From NCBI GenBank assembly GCA_033980235.1, contig CM067067.1, positions 36,559,200-36,623,199 on the forward strand: 64,000 nt of DNA. The letters are read 5' to 3'. The notes under the pieces are model-generated. The model was not told where the DNA came from. It made no database searches and saw only the letters and a program-made list of their open reading frames with translations. Below, piece by piece: positions 23,467-47,600 of the stretch. A program made the translations under genes and the position numbers. The DNA comes from Diadema setosum. Its lineage: Eukaryota; Echinodermata; Echinoidea; Diadematoida; Diadematidae. Within the stretch, counting starts at the first letter, position 1; every line of letters begins with the position of its first letter.

Positions 23467-23716
23467 TCAGACGTAGAAAAGGACGGTGTGGAAAATACTG
23501 AAAAAGAATTGAGCGCCCTCTTCGTTGAACTTGGCAAAGGAGTTAATCACTTTCTCGTTCACGGTGTGTCGTCTTTCCAAAACTGCTGGGGATGTGACCG
23601 TCGCACGTTCTCTGCTGTCCAGCTCGAACTCCACCACAGACGATCTCGGTGACGAGTCGACGTTGACGAGGCTCTCGTTGAAGTCGACGCTCTCGTCAAA
23701 GTTGAAGCTATATCGC
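23467..23716 (-). CDS. Possible extra C-terminal exon near gene B
   Basis: On the minus strand a good acceptor (ATTATTGCAG) precedes an 82-codon open frame ending at TGA 23467-23469. It starts after one leftover base with RYSFNFDESVDFNES, is acidic and polar, and closes with a hydrophobic tail (FFFSIFHTVLFYV). Composition looks coding. However, the only good donor in the gene B last exon (C|GTAAGG at 24470) leaves a phase that joins to a different frame, which stops after about 52 codons at 23559. It could belong to an alternative C-terminus through an unseen microexon, to an unrelated gene, or be chance. Confidence 0.3.
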
Positions 23717-24458
23717 CTGCAATAATCAAAACGTTGACTGTCACATTTCTAAACAAAGTGCTTACGCTTGGGCATAACGGAAAGTATCACATAAACTGGT
23801 TCATTCTGTTAGCAAGCTGTGCAAAGCTCCCTCTAAATTTCCACTTAAAAGAGTGTTAGTTGTCTAAAGTTATCACAGAAGAAAAGAAAACTACAAGTTT
23901 CTACTGTGCTAGTCAAGAAGAAAATCTATCAGGACCAAAATCTAGAGTAAGAAGAGATTTAAGATTTTCATTTTACTCAAAATTGCTGTACTTGAAATCA
24001 GCCATGCTAGTAGATCAAACATGAAAAGCAAAGTGACGTCCGAAATACGAACATTGTAAAATCCCTAAACACACAAGCAGAAAAGACCCTAAACAAGTTA
24101 TTGCCGAACCAGTTTACGGCAGAGTTCCCGATTACATTAACGGTTGTTGTAAACGGCACTATATCAGATACAACAGTCGCTTAGTGTGTCAGGAATGTGT
24201 AAAACGCGCAGTCAGTGGACAGTGCCTAGTTGGTTTCTTTACTTTTCAGTGAGAGAACATTCTAAACACTCCATGGAACTATATTAACATTAAAAGCAAA
24301 TTGGATTAGGTAAATGGATAATATGTGGCTTTACAAATGTCTTGCTTCGATATTTTGAAATGAGGGGTCATTTGAACTATGCGTAATTGCGAACTGGTCT
24401 ATAATATGAAGACAACATGATGATAGCCTAGAGAGGGAGACAATTTGAAAATCAATTT

Positions 24459-33629
<9,171 letters not shown>

Positions 33630-33730
33630 TGTTGATCACGTTACGATCTGATTTCACACGGATGTATTTCCCTGAAGATAATTCAGTGAAATTTTCGGAG
33701 GAAACATGCGTGTGTAATATAAAAGATGCG

Positions 33731-33740
33731 TTTATATAAA
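33731..33740 (-). promoter_or_regulatory. Candidate TATA element of gene B
   Basis: TTTATATAAA lies about 100 bases upstream of the gene B start codon, a distance that would leave a 5' UTR of roughly 70 bases. It is a strong TATA-box match on the minus strand, but in AT-rich DNA this can be chance. Confidence 0.35.
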
Positions 33741-34520
33741 CCGACTTGACATCCTCGGGGTCTTCCTATTTTCCTGCTCCGTTCTGGATATTAACGTTTT
33801 TAACTTCGACACAATTTCAAGCCGTCTGACCAAGCAGTCATGTATTGGTCATCCAGTCGTGAACTGACCACTTCAATCAATTAAGCGATAGTGGATATCT
33901 AATTCCTAGGTCAAGATTTGTTGTTCTTTGTTGATTTCCTTAATCCTTGTAACAAAGTAAACTGAGCAGAGATTTGTTAGAGTTGTGTCAAAACAAACAG
34001 CGTCCTCTTTCCAGCGATATAGGCCATGATGGCGCTATTCATTTTCCTCTACCATAGTCCTTTTAGAGATTACGCCCGAACAGACAGTTTCTGTAAGGTA
34101 TGACAATAAATGTATGTTTCTTTTTCTACAGCCTAGTAACTAAGCATTTCATTCGCCTGCTTCCTCACATTAAGTTACATAGACAGAAATTCACTTAGTT
34201 GTTGCTATAGGTTGGGCAAGCCTCCGGCAAACGTTGTGGTTGTTAAGGGTAACTTTTGTGAACAAAGCATATACATAAAATCTGAGTACAGTACAGGACA
34301 GGTCTATTGAATATTTAGATACGTACTATACATGCCAAGTTTTTTTTTTCTTTCTACTAGTTCTCTTCACATTACTTGGCTACGCCCACAAAACAAAAAC
34401 AAAAACAAAAACGCTCTTCCAAACCAAGATTCTGTTGATGACCTCATCTGAAAATCCACGCTAATGTACCAATATGATTAACACATGATTTTGAAATGCA
34501 CCTTCCCCTAGAATGAGCAT

Positions 34521-34521
<1 letters not shown>

Positions 34522-34560
<39 letters not shown>
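34522..34560. repeat. TTG trinucleotide microsatellite
   Basis: Thirteen consecutive TTG units. Confidence 0.95.
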
Positions 34561-34561
<1 letters not shown>

Positions 34562-36216
34562 GTCGTCGTCGTATGCAAGTATTCTGAAGAGAAATATTAT
34601 AGAAATTATTGTAGAATGAAAATGGCATGTATTTAGATATTCATTTCGACATAAAAGTGATGTTTAGGATATCATACATCAATATAAGTCAATATGCATT
34701 TGCATTGTGCAGGTCCTTTAGGTATGGTTGAAGAAAAAAGCTTCTTAAAGTTCCACTGACAATAGCAAAGATTTCTTCTTGGGGCTCTTGATTCATTAGG
34801 AAAATTGTTTTCGGTATATACGGATATATATGTATCTCTCTCTGCTTCTGTCTCTCTCTCTCTCTCTCTCTTTCCATGCAGGTAATATCTTTTCTGTTTT
34901 AAACGTACTATTTCAATAAAGGCTTTGAATTTTGTTGTGCGTGACCGTAACATGAAACGAGGTAAAAAAAATAAATAAATAACAGAGACGTTTGTTTTAC
35001 TTTTAACTTGGAAATGTAGGTGGACGAAAAAAAAAAAAAAATCCCACGGCTTTTACTGGGATTATTACTTTGATGAATGGATTTTTCATTTTGTGAATCG
35101 CTGAGAAGATCCTTCTCATCGTTCTTATTTTAAACTGTATTATTATAAGTGATATCATTGTTATCGGTATATCCTTATTGGTACAGTCATGAGTGTCATT
35201 ACGAGTTTATGTAATTATTATGGTCGTGATTAGAAACTGATAATGATTACCTTGCACACAACCATTAACAAAGTCACTGAGACTTTGGCCTTTACGAACC
35301 AAACTAACCAAATAAAGAAGACAAACAGAGTGATACACCGCACTTAACAAAACTACCTAAGACAAGGAGTGCTTAGTAACTGCCACCATGTTCTTTGGGA
35401 AATCGTCTATAAATGTTCCTTTAACTCGACATGATATATCGACACAAAAAGTCACACATGTTTCATTATATTTCTTAAACAGTATGAGCGTGTATCAATG
35501 CTGAGACTGGTGTGTCTGTGTGTATATACATTTATATATTTGTGTGTCTTTTGCATAAAATGTGTGAGTATGAGTACGCGTGTGATTGTACGTGTGTGTT
35601 TTTGTGTGCATATAGACGAAATATTGACCGAGTGTGATACTTGTTGACCTTAAGGGGGTATCTCACCAGGCTTGAAACTAGTTCGCGACTAGTTCGCGAC
35701 TCCAGATTTTTGGGGGGGGGGGGGATTTGCGCTCATCTGAGTGTCAAACAGTCACCGTCCATGTATTTTTGCAGACTATTTCCCCAAAACGCAGCAAATT
35801 TGGGGCGGGGCAGCTTGAGGGCCTCTATGGGGGCATGGTGCGGGGCCCCTGTTGGCCTCGGGGTGCCTTCTTGAACAAATTAAGATCCCGTCACCCTAGG
35901 AATGCTAGCTAACTGCAGCATTTGGTAAGTGTTCCTCATGGGGTTTCAAGAAGAAGATGAAAATGTGAAAATTGAGCCCCAATTCGTCCCCTCCCCCACC
36001 CCCCCCCCCCCCCACACACACACACTCAGATCCACCATGAACAAACTTGAAACTGCAGGCAACAATGTAGGCCTACTTAGGCTTACTCATAGCACTACCT
36101 AAGCTCTCTTGTCGCTCCTTATTCTAGATAAGAGGATGTTGAAAGATGCTTTAATTTGGTGGTTTTGGAAAAAAAAAATCACGCACGACGGACGCTGGAA
36201 GACGAATGAACGCAAC

Positions 36217-36246
36217 AGCTCACTTGAGCCAAAGCTCAGTTGAGCT
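36217..36246. repeat. AGCTCA hairpin
   Basis: AGCTCACTTGAGC and GCTCAGTTGAGCT pair around a four-base loop. The preceding ACGCACGACGGACGCTGGA block resembles the lead-in of a hairpin-ended repeat that I recall from marine invertebrate genomes. Not assigned to a named family. Confidence 0.5.
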
Positions 36247-38665
36247 ATGGTTTAAAAAAAGGGGGGGGGGGAATCGAAATTCCTTCCTCCAAAGTGGAAG
36301 GGGGGGAAGGAAGAAACCACTACCCCTCCCAATCTTCCACCCAGGTCTGGAGCCGTTCAAGGCCCTCCCCCCCCCCCCACCCCCACCTCCACGCACACCT
36401 TTCTTCAATGATTTTCATCATTACCATTCAAACAATTCAAATGTGATATTTGAAGCTGATACCGCTGTACAAAGTAAAAGAATAATCACACATTTTTAAC
36501 GAAGTTATCAAAAGTGATTATACTCTTATTCGCGCGCACACACACACACACGCCAAAAAAGAAAAAATGCATGTAATGTTGCTACTGTCACTGTAACAAC
36601 AGAGATGACGTCTTAATGGTTTATTATAGAACAAACAAAGGAGGGTGTGTTTGAATGCATGTTCCAAGGGTCGGAACCCATTAAAAAAAGCAACAACAAC
36701 AAAAACCCCAACAAACCCGAACATTACCTTCCACATCAAAGGGTTAGATAATGAGATATTGAGATATTGCATGGACCCAGATATTTAGGATTTAGAGTAT
36801 CATTGATTTTATGTGTGCTTTATTTTGTGTCTTTTTGATGATGTTTGATTGTTTATTGAAAAACGAAATTACTAAAAAAAAAAAAAAAAGAAACAGCAAT
36901 CAGCAATTATTATTGCATAGTCGAGTGTGTGTTTGTGGAGTGAATGTAACTATAGACATTGACCCCCGCCCTTGCTCTATCCATTTGTGATGTGATACCT
37001 TCGATTCGTAATCAAAATGCTTCACTTTACACATTCCATGTACATGTACTTGGACATTGCAAACATGAATCCATGCATAAGATTTTTAGAAAATGATTCA
37101 AATTAACACAAATAAGAGGAAATGAGAGGTAAAAACGGATAGATTATTATGTTCATAGCAGTTTTTTTTTTTAATAACAGGAAATTTACATCAGTCGTAA
37201 ACTACAAAAAAAGTACGCACATCATCACGCGAGAACAATTAAACAAACAAGCGTATTCTTTGGAGTTTCCAAAGCAGTTTACGGAACACTTAAAAAGCGG
37301 AACTTCAAAGATTTCAGACCTTAAAATACGTTGCAAAAAGTTTGTCCTCGGCCAAACGACAGTATAACGTAATTACAATCAAAACAAATTTAGACACAGA
37401 ATCATACTAATTTTCCTAATCCATTCTCTATATCAATTCCTACATGTTCCATACAGCACCGTATGTCGCTGACTATTCATGATTGTTTTCTAGGCAATAA
37501 TTCTTTTGCAGTATTGAGCAAGTTCACATAATCAACACATTTCTTCATAATGTTAGAGCATCTACACACAGGGCGTAGATTGAGTTATGTGTTCTTTATC
37601 CTTCATAGATTTACATTGTTATTTTGCTGTACGATTTGATATGATCAGCGTTCACCTGGTTTCCACTTCTGGACCTCCAAATCCTCAAATTCCAGACTCA
37701 ATTTACTACTCTATGTATCTACAAAAATACAAACACAAAAATACCCTCATTCAGCTGATGTCATGAATTCGCATACCATTACATCATCATCGTTCAATTT
37801 AAGCGCGGTACGAAATCCCTTTTGCATCAAACCTACAAGAAACTTAAATTTCCGCTTAGCAAAAAACACAGACATATGTTACTATCATGACTGCCACCTA
37901 TAGGGATAAAAAGCATCCCACGTTAAAAACTTTGAACTATAAATAACTGTTTTGATAAGAATATCCCTTAATTTCTTAAGATGAAGATTCTTCAATTTTT
38001 AACATTTCCATGAGGACAGTATATAGCCCTATCATTTACCAACATATACTTATAACCTACTTGATATGTAACAAACACGCTAAATCACCAGTTAATGTTT
38101 CTTTTTGCTTTCGATTTGATCAAAGTGGTTGCTTCTGTCTGTACCAACGAGGGATATGAAACATATTGTTTTGGGTTTTGTCTGGGATTTATTGTCAGAG
38201 GATAATTTATCCCGGCATCTTTTGCATAAAAGTTGAGATAGAACATAAGACAGCAAATTAAATATAAGTCTCTGAATATGCACCTCTGTTTGGCTGAACA
38301 GTGCTGAAAGCTGAATTACGTTTGATTTTGTGACTTTATGTTTGATATCTATCTTTACATGCCACAGGGCCTTGGTATAACTGCCCTGGGAGTTACCTTC
38401 CATGGAGTGGAGAGGTAAATGGTAGCATGTTCAACAGCCTATCAAACAGACAAAATAGAATTTATATCAATTGGGTGCGATGTAGTTTTCTGGAGCTGGC
38501 ACTGACAAACTTAAATATCGTATAAGGCCTTCTCCAATGACTTGTTGGCTTCGATATCATGTTGATTGAGTTGAAATGAATGAGACACTCCCGAATTCAC
38601 GAATACTACTGACGAAGGGAAGGGAGTTTTCCATCGAAGCTACATGGGCGTGGCGTCGTCCGAAA

Positions 38666-41600
38666 TCAATGTGTCAAGCACTGCAGAAAACAGTATAGAA
38701 AAATGACAATATTATGAGTTGACGGCAAGAAATCATGTCGCGGCTCGAATGCGTTCGATCGTGCAACGCACTCAGAGCTGGGGGCCATCAGATTCGTAAA
38801 TCTGTGTCGAAACAAGGATAGATGTACAGTATAAATTGGCAAAGGGGTGTAGGACAAAGCTCAATGCCTTTTCTTATGGTGAATTGAAAATTCTTCTTCT
38901 GCGTCTGCTTCTTCTTTCTTTCTATTTTTTTTTGGGGGGGGGGGTGGGAGGGGGTGCTATAGTAACTCATGCAGGAAGTATGTGTGCTTACGCGAGCCAA
39001 AGGATAATATTTTATAGAAATTGGGTCTTTGTATTGAGTTTATGGTGACTGCCTTCGTATCATAACCCTCAAAAGATTGGCATCTAACCGTAACATTTCT
39101 ACGAACGACAGAACAAAGACTGAAATGATATTGCAATTCCTGTAAAACGCTCGAAAAAAAAATGCAAGATTATCTTATCAAAAATTGCAAAAATGCATTT
39201 TAGTATTCCGATTCGGTCCAGGATAAAACAACAACATTTGATTTACTGTTCACACACATCAGGGACCAGCAAGAATGTTATTATCCAATCTGTGCTTAAG
39301 ATGATTTGGAAGTCCATAGGATGTGACAAAGAGTGACCTTATTGATTGAAGCACAGGTTTCTTAATGAAACATACAGAGAAGTGTTTCTTTTTATGACTC
39401 ATTAAATTTGTCTGCTTATCACTTTTACGCTCTTAATGAGGGATCAAAGTCTAAGTTAGCGTTTGTTATCAAAATTTCCTCGATAAGTTTCAACAGTTTC
39501 AACCGAGTATCGATTTGGTATGCCTTTGTGTTGTTGGGTCGAGGTATGAATGCGCATCATTATATCCCTTTGCTGTTGTACCAGCTTCGCAGTTTCTTGT
39601 GTAAGCATCACTTGTGTTTCAGGAATTTGTGAACTTGGGAACTAAATAAAGATATGTCTAGAAATTCGAAGGGGCTGCTTATCATGCCAGAATTTCTGCA
39701 GTGTAGTGCTAACACGGTACACATTCTGCGATGTATGTAATGTTATGCGAATGTCCTTCGTATGTGTGTGAGCGTAGGGTTTTATAATAGTGTGTGAAAA
39801 AGAAGACGCAGTGCCATAATTTTTTTTATACTGCTAGAGATTCAATAAAGAATAAGGGCGGGGGATAGATGAAGTTTGAATGGGCAAACCTCCGCTAAGG
39901 CCATAGGAACGTAACGAACATATCCACCACATTTCATCTAAATCCGTCCAGAGCTATAGTACATCTGAGAGCAATACTGCCGACAGAAAAAATGATAAAT
40001 CAAACTCGGCAAAATAAATAAATAGATAAATAAATAACACTGTTGGAGGAGGAAAATATGAGTAGATACATTATGATTATTGCTCCAACAGCTATTCAAC
40101 AGACCTTTTTTTTTTTTTTGTTTAAATAGAAGTTTGTAAAATCTTTGTTTAGTAGGTACACATAAGTCTGTATGTACAAATGTCTTTGGTAATGATCAAT
40201 TCATGTACAATTCATGTTCCTGGCAATATCAAATCCAATGAAATCCTTCAGGATCAATTCAAGTCATACTGGAAACTCCAAGTTTGATATAAAATGATTT
40301 TTTTTGTCATAAACATATGTTTGTGTTTTAAAGAAAAACAAGAGAGGGAAAATGGGGAAATATATATATGGGGAAATATATAGAGGAAATTTATACTTAC
40401 AAGTGCAATCCAAACAAAAAACCAAGGCCAGAAGAAAATGCTTATGCAGCAATGGAGACAATGGTTAATCGGTGGTCTGAAAAATGAAAACATTATAAGA
40501 AAAAAATTCAATGTAAGTTGTAAGATAGACAAAAAATGATCTGTTTAAAGAAACAATAGATACCTTAGTTAAAATTTTCATCATCGGAAGTAAAAAAAAA
40601 AAATCTAACATCGTGACACCTTTTCAATAGATGCGTTTCATTAAACAACTCTTTGTTCTATTAAACAGGAAAAAGAGTCTGATGGGATTCGAGTTGGATA
40701 CAAGGAAAATACGAGTTTGATACGAGTGGGTTACGAGTATAAGATATACGTGACAATTTGTCCCTCTTTCGCCTATACAGGTATTTATTTCAACATAAGA
40801 TATTTCCCCGCCCCCTCCCCCCCCCCAAAAAAAAAAGAAATCAAATTACGTGTTTCTATCATTCTTTCATATATACGTGACAACGTTATGTGATGACAAT
40901 GCCTTGAAAAAAAAAAAGAAAAAGAGAGAGAGAGAGAGAATGATTGTATATGAACGAGAAAAGAAAACTCACTTTTCGTGAACCACAATTGTTTGAGCAA
41001 CAGGTTGAGTACCCCCAGCAACATAGGTCGTAGTCGTTGTCGTCTGGGATTGGCCATAGACCGGTGGCTGGTAACCGGGCTGCGCCGGCGGGTATCCGGG
41101 CTGAGCCGGTGGGTATCCGGGTTGAGCCGGCGGGTAGGGAGTCCCTGCGTCGTATGGTGGAGGATAACCTTTATCCCCATCGGGCTTTTGAATGGAAAAT
41201 ACAATAAATTGTTTGTGATTATGCAATGATAGTAGTGATATAACAATGATAATGATGTAATAAAAGCTTTGATGATAGTTTTGTGCAAGAATATAAATCT
41301 AGCCTTTATGCCAGGGTAATGAACATTCTGACACCCTTTACTGCCTTGTCATGAGAGAGAGAAAAAAATCACAGAAAATTAAACACCAAGACAGGGCCAG
41401 ATATTGTTTCATACCTCTTACAAGTGCAGACCGATCCATTTGGTCCTCGGGGATTCGTCTTTGACTGAGTGTTTGTAATATCTAGTTCAACATGACTATA
41501 ATGATAAGAGGGCATAATTCGTCGCTGTCACCACGAACTGGCATTTTAGTTAAAAATGGTTGGATTTCACGTTTTCGAGATTTTCACTTTTTTCGATAGT

Positions 41601-44600
41601 ACTATAGACCCTTTACATTCCTGCTAAATTTGGAGACTCATATTTCAATGGTTACGTAATTATGACGTTCACATCAAACGACATTTAGCTAAACACGCGG
41701 ATTCAGATATCACAAAAGAGACACTTTGCAACGCGCGCTGAATGTCTCTTTGTGAAAATTAACTTTGTAACTAAATCCACTGATCAAGATATCACAAAAG
41801 AGACACTTTGCAACGCCCACTAAAATGCCTCTTTAGTCCAGGCCAGAACGAGGCACCTAAAATTGTTATATATATATGTATATATATACGTACAATGTTT
41901 TTTAATGGTTTCTTGTCAATTCGAGGGTTCTGTTTCCAAATCTGATTGATGCCACTCGCGAAACCTTGAGCATTTTCGGCAAAATGCAAAAATCCAAAAT
42001 GGCCGCCAAATATGCTAATTTGGCCGTGATAATCACAAAAAAATGTGCATTCTATGACCAATTATTCCACTAAAATTTGTACATTTATGGTCTAGAGTTA
42101 CTCCATCTGCATTTGCAGGAGAATTTTCATTTCATATAGGTTCATTTAGTATTTAAAGTTCATTTTCAATTCAAAATGGCCGCCATTTGTATGCTCTTGT
42201 ACAATATGAATGGCAAAAAAATTGCATGGAAATATAGAACAAATTTACTGTACTTCCAGTCCCGTACCTACGCTGTTATAATGTGTTGCGTGTGCAATAG
42301 AAAAGTATTGGGTGCCACTTACAATATAGAGGGCCTATCGTATTTTTATTCTTTTAAATTAAAAAATTTAAAATGGTCGCCATGGTGTATAAGATGTATA
42401 ACAAAAATATATGTGGAAATAGAAAACCAATTTGCTTTTTTTTTTCTGACATGCAGCTACATTGTTTATTAACATTTAGTGCTGGTCATATATCTGAAGA
42501 ATGTTCTGAACAAAAAAAAATATTCTTTTGTGATTCAAAAGTCCTAATTTACCGCATAAATTAGGATTCTTACTAGGAATTATGAATGGAGTTTTGAGCA
42601 TTTAATATTCATAAGCCTTACGATGTTTAACACAATTTCATATATCTTTTATTTTGTTTCAACAAAGATAAAAAGTGCACTTAACATCACGCAAAGAAAA
42701 ATCAATAAACCGTCATGCTCTACATGCAGGTTGAATATAAAAATGTCATACTCACACAAAATATTAAGAGGCCCAGGTGCATGGTATTTATCAAATAATG
42801 TTAAAAATGAAGGGGAAGCTCGGAAGCAAAGCTTCTAATATGCATTCCCCTAAAACCATTATTAATAAGGTACAGAAAAATCCTATACAGTAGATACAGA
42901 GATACATGGTTGCTGACAAAAACACATTGGACATTAATGACAAAACTAAAAACCCTTTACAATGTAGCTTTTTTTCAGCAAGGAGTGGGGGGGGGGGGGT
43001 CCTGAGGCGATTTTGAAATGGATCATAACCTCCATCACTGCGATATGATATAATTTAGGTGTACCGCCTTGATATTATCGAGCAAACTTGATTTTCTTCT
43101 TGAATTAAAACAACAACAAAAACTGGTGAAGTCATAAACGAAACTGTCCAAACGCAATACTGTACAAACTATTTATTAAACATCAACCAAGGAGCAATGT
43201 GAGGTACCGCTTTTAATTTTCTCAAAGTCCCCATGTGTTGATTTATACACTTTGACATCTTGAGGTCATTCATTCTTGTCTTAAAACTAAAACTGTCCTT
43301 TTTTATTGTTTTCAAAGATCTCTTTAATTTGATTTTTGGCAGCAGGCGACATCACTGAGCCCCAAATTTGCAGGATTCTCAGGCTAAAGATGCATATCAA
43401 TTCTGTAATTGCCTTAATTGCAACCACATATGATGGTGTTCAGCACTTCCTCAGGGGTCAGAGGGTAATCATTTGCCATAGAAACAGGATGAAGACATGA
43501 AGATTTGCTTCACCGCCCGTTGAAGCCCTTTGGCTTTGTTGCCATGCCAGAGACAGTATTGTAGGTAACTTGGGTGGTATCAGAGATGGCATCAGACCAG
43601 CATCTGCACCATCAGTTTGGGGGCCAAAGCTTTCAAGCATGCATGTCAAGTGATGGGAGGGAAATCTAGGTTGGCTTGTGGGATTTCAGAGGCATTGATG
43701 GCAGGTTGCTTAGGGGGGCATTTCATGAAGCATTTTGTCATTTTTTTTTTTGACAAAGCGTTATAAGCTACTCCAATCCTTGAATATGATTGGCCGGGAG
43801 CAAATTTGGCAGACAATTTGGCAGACAAAACGCTTCATGAAATGCAACCAGGTTATCGTGATTGGAAGGTCAGGGTACGCGTAGACGACACCGGTGACAC
43901 TTGCCATCCTTCGTTCCTTTCTAATGGAAACAAAAATCTAATATTTCACCAATAGGGTGCATCAGATGTCTGAATATCAAGTCTGAAAATGCAAAATCTC
44001 CCTCATGTGGGGGGGGGGGGGGGGGCTGATCCCCCTTCCATACCCTCCCGTTGCCCGTTTCTCTGAATACCACTTTATATTTTTCTTACTCTTTGATGGA
44101 AACAATTCAATATTTTACCAAACGTGTCCACTACCATGTCATGCATGTTTCATCTTCAAGTCTAAAAGAAAAATCCCTCGTGTGGGAGTGGAGTATCCCT
44201 TCTCCATGTACCAATAACTAATTCTACATGAAATGAATGAAATAATTTAATCACTGTGTTTTTAGGTGGAGTAATAGACGGCATGCACAGAAATTCACTG
44301 TCATGTGATAAATTGCACATTATTTTGTGGCACATTACACTTATTTTGAACATGTATGTAGTACAGATACCAAACAGCCAAATAGAACTGTTTTTACTTC
44401 CTAAGTGATAACTGACAGTTTCAAATGCAACTCACCTTATGGTAGACATTAAATGCGTTGGTTAAAAAAGAAAGAGGCTAGCACTAAATGTTCATCTCAT
44501 GTGCTGGGGGTGACGATGATAGACCATGTGGTAAAAAATATCGCCTTCTGGTAAGCTGTCTGTTTAGCAACAAAACTAATGGTGAAATGTTTCTCTCGTT

Positions 44601-47600
44601 GCAAGGACACACTCCTTGATTTTAACATTCGAATCTTTCAATTTGTATACTTTACATATAAGAGCTAATTTTAATAAAATGTTTTTGAATATTTTTCGGA
44701 AGAAAAATCACATGTTAATCATCATTATACTGATATGTATTTACATAATAGTATTGTGAGATAAAATTGTTATTGCCGGCCATTTTACACGCCATTTTGC
44801 ATGCTAGGAAATGTTCGAGCGGTTTTATCGGTACTTGCGTGCTTAAAAATCTCTTAATATATATTATAATGTGTTCTCCATGCTTCACAAGATATATTTA
44901 GACATTTAAATTTTGTATTTGGGTTACCTGGTTGAAAGGTAATAAAGATACCCAGGAAATGGCTGCCATTATGGACGCCGTCTTGGATTACGGAACTTGT
45001 GTGAATCAACATCTCATAATGTATTTCACTGAGTTCTTCATGTTTGGAAACATGATATATTTAGACACTTAAATTTTATATTGGGTTGCCTGGTTGAAAG
45101 GTAATAAAGATATTCAGGAAATGGCGGCCATTCTGGACGCCATCTTGGATTACGGTACTTGTGTGCATCAACATCTCTTAATATGTATTTTATTGAGTTC
45201 TTCATGCTTCAAAACATATATTTAGACATTTAAATTTTGTATTTTGGTTCCCTGGTTGAAAAGTTATACGAATTTCAGGAAATGGCAGCCATTTCGGACG
45301 CCATCTTGGATTGCCAAAAACGCTCAAGGAGGATTTATGCAGCTGTCATTTGTATGACGCACCTCTTGACCCCCGGGATAGGTGCGTCAAAGTACCAATG
45401 TGCGTCATACCTTTTAGGTACCATGACGTACCCTCCGTCACAAAAAGTGACCCACCTTTATGAGACATTGACGCATTAACCAGTCAAAATGGTGACGCAC
45501 CTCTTCGTGAAAATGACTGACCCTTGACGCACATGTTATTCGCAGTACGTACCAGACTGGAATGCTGCAGAGCTCTGTGCGCGCTCACGCAATTCGCTGC
45601 CTGCGAACTGTGTACACCGAACGGAACTTCGCGAGCGTGAATCCTTGTCGCCTACACGGACCCGTTTACTTCGATCCCCGTGGTACTGAATCCCCATGTG
45701 TGGGCTGCTGGGGAGAGCGAGTGTAGTAGCTTAGCTGCACACTGTAGCCAGCTGCCACTACACTCCAGTACATGTACCCTGTTTCGATTTGAGTCGGGGT
45801 AGAAGCGTTCCGTTGTGCAATGTCTGCTTCTTTTTCTCTTCTTCTCCATCCGCTTGTCCCTTGCCTCCCAAGTACGAAATGATTTTTAGAGTGTTGTGTG
45901 TGTGTTTTGTAATGTTATTGCATCATTTTTCTGCAAGGAAGAGGTGAGTTTCTGTTCGTGTATTGATGTGCACTGCAGTATGTGCAGGTGAAAAGCGTTC
46001 GAACTTTCTTTCCCGAGTATCGTGGAAACTCGATGTATTTCTCGGTCTATCAAGGGAGATCTCATATAACCATGATAACAGAATACTTATAACAAACTAT
46101 TTTCCGGTCAAAATGAATTGATTTCCTTTGTTTTGTATCGTTTATTGACTTGATCCTAAGGATCTCGTCGCAATACCGAGTTTCCAATGTGTATTTTCAC
46201 CTTATTTTCGCGTAGCTTTCGGTGCTGTAAACTGTTGGTAGGGCCTAAGCCTACTACTAAACTTACCGTTCTCCACTGTCGTTTCTCACACATCGTTTGG
46301 TACGATTTCTTCCATTTTATATCACTTTATCCGTTCCCTTTATACATGTACTTTGAAGTATTTGACGTAATTCTTTCCAGTGTCTCGCACTGCTATTTTC
46401 GTAACGGAGATTTCTCCGCTTTGCTGCAATACTTTTTCGAATCGAAGCGACGAAGTTTGATACCAGCCGCTTTAGTGTGCCGTGTGTTGTCTTTTCTAAA
46501 TATTTGTGTTGTTGGGAGGTGTTGATACTTTGTATTTGTTATTTATTTTCCTAGTTGTTTATCTCGAGGGACTATGCGTGTTTCTTAATGTTGATATAGG
46601 AAAAGGCTAAAATGGTCTGAGTGATGTCCGATGGTGATAACTATGCTGGTGTAAAAAGACGGCTTACTGTGAATGCTGAGCGTATACGTGCCGTTCGTTT
46701 CATTTTACTTTCCCTCTTATTCTTCTTTCCCCCTTTACTCTTCTTTTCCTTCCCAAGAATGATAAAAAAAGAAATTACATACACCTCACAACAAAATAGA
46801 ACCACGTGCTACCAACCTTCGTAAAGTTAAATCTAAATGTTCAATATCAGCAAAGAATAAGGGGAAAGCACGAATGACAATAAATTAGAGCGAAGAGATT
46901 GTTTTACATGCAGTCTCTTCGGCTCGAAGAAACTTGACACCCCACCCCTCTCCCCCCTTGTGGAAATTTCCACAAAAGCAGGTGCCACACCCAGGTGCGT
47001 GCCAGACGGAAGAATGCGCGCACTGGAATAAACAGCGTGTAAATATCCTGGAAATATCGATCGAAGAACCAGCTCATTAGTTGAATTAAAGGAATCATTG
47101 CAAAGAGATCGTGATTCTATAGCCTTTCTTTTGGTGCATAGTAGGAAACATCAAACAGTCGAATATAATGTACTTGATCGAATATCTTATGTTCCCTGAA
47201 CAATAAAAAAAACCAACAACGATCGATTAATCAGTCAATTAAAAATGCAATCACAGAAATACTTAAAAGGTCTCGTATGCCCAGAGAAATTCACTACGAG
47301 TAGGTTCAATGAGATGCAGTCATCACATGGTTAGACAACAAAATCATGACAATTAATTTCAGTTCACGCTGATCATGATAACTGCTTATTACTTATCAAA
47401 GTTTTGGCTATCAACATTCGTTCGTAGGTGTTTTTTGTTTGTTTTGTATGTTTTTCCTCGTGAAAGACGTAATGATTTCTTCGTATCGAACGTAGACTGC
47501 ATGTTTACCGTTTATCCAAACAGTAGGCGCCTAGGCGTACTTTCTGAATATATTCAGAAATTTCTATCAACATTTTAAATATATTACAAGACTCCCAAAT

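Larger units (their letters stand above)
33741..38665. other. Low-complexity spacer between gene B and the proline-rich gene
   Basis: No gene recognised. It contains a TTG repeat (34522-34560), a CT repeat (34837-34871), GT-rich DNA (35470-35620), several G or C runs of 10 or more (about 35710, 36000, 36262, 36367) and a hairpin at 36217-36246. Duplicated TAGTTCGCGACTAGTTCGCGAC modules occur near 35680. Confidence 0.5.

Noticed and set aside
23559..23756. Alternative 52-codon frame joining in phase to gene B exon 9
   Set aside because: Ser/Thr/Arg-rich composition with WW and an early stop looks like an off-frame translation of the better 82-codon frame. Mentioned only as the phase-compatible alternative.
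40254..40532. Longer reading of the membrane exon into flanking intron
   Set aside because: The splice acceptor at 40477-40478 and donor at 40399-40400 give exact phase continuity with the neighbouring exons. The extension is AT-rich intron.
46187..46525. 112-aa ORF inside the 3.3-kb transposon
   Set aside because: No DDE/D motif, zinc finger or other transposase signature. Cys/Phe/Ser-rich composition is as expected from random AT-rich sequence.
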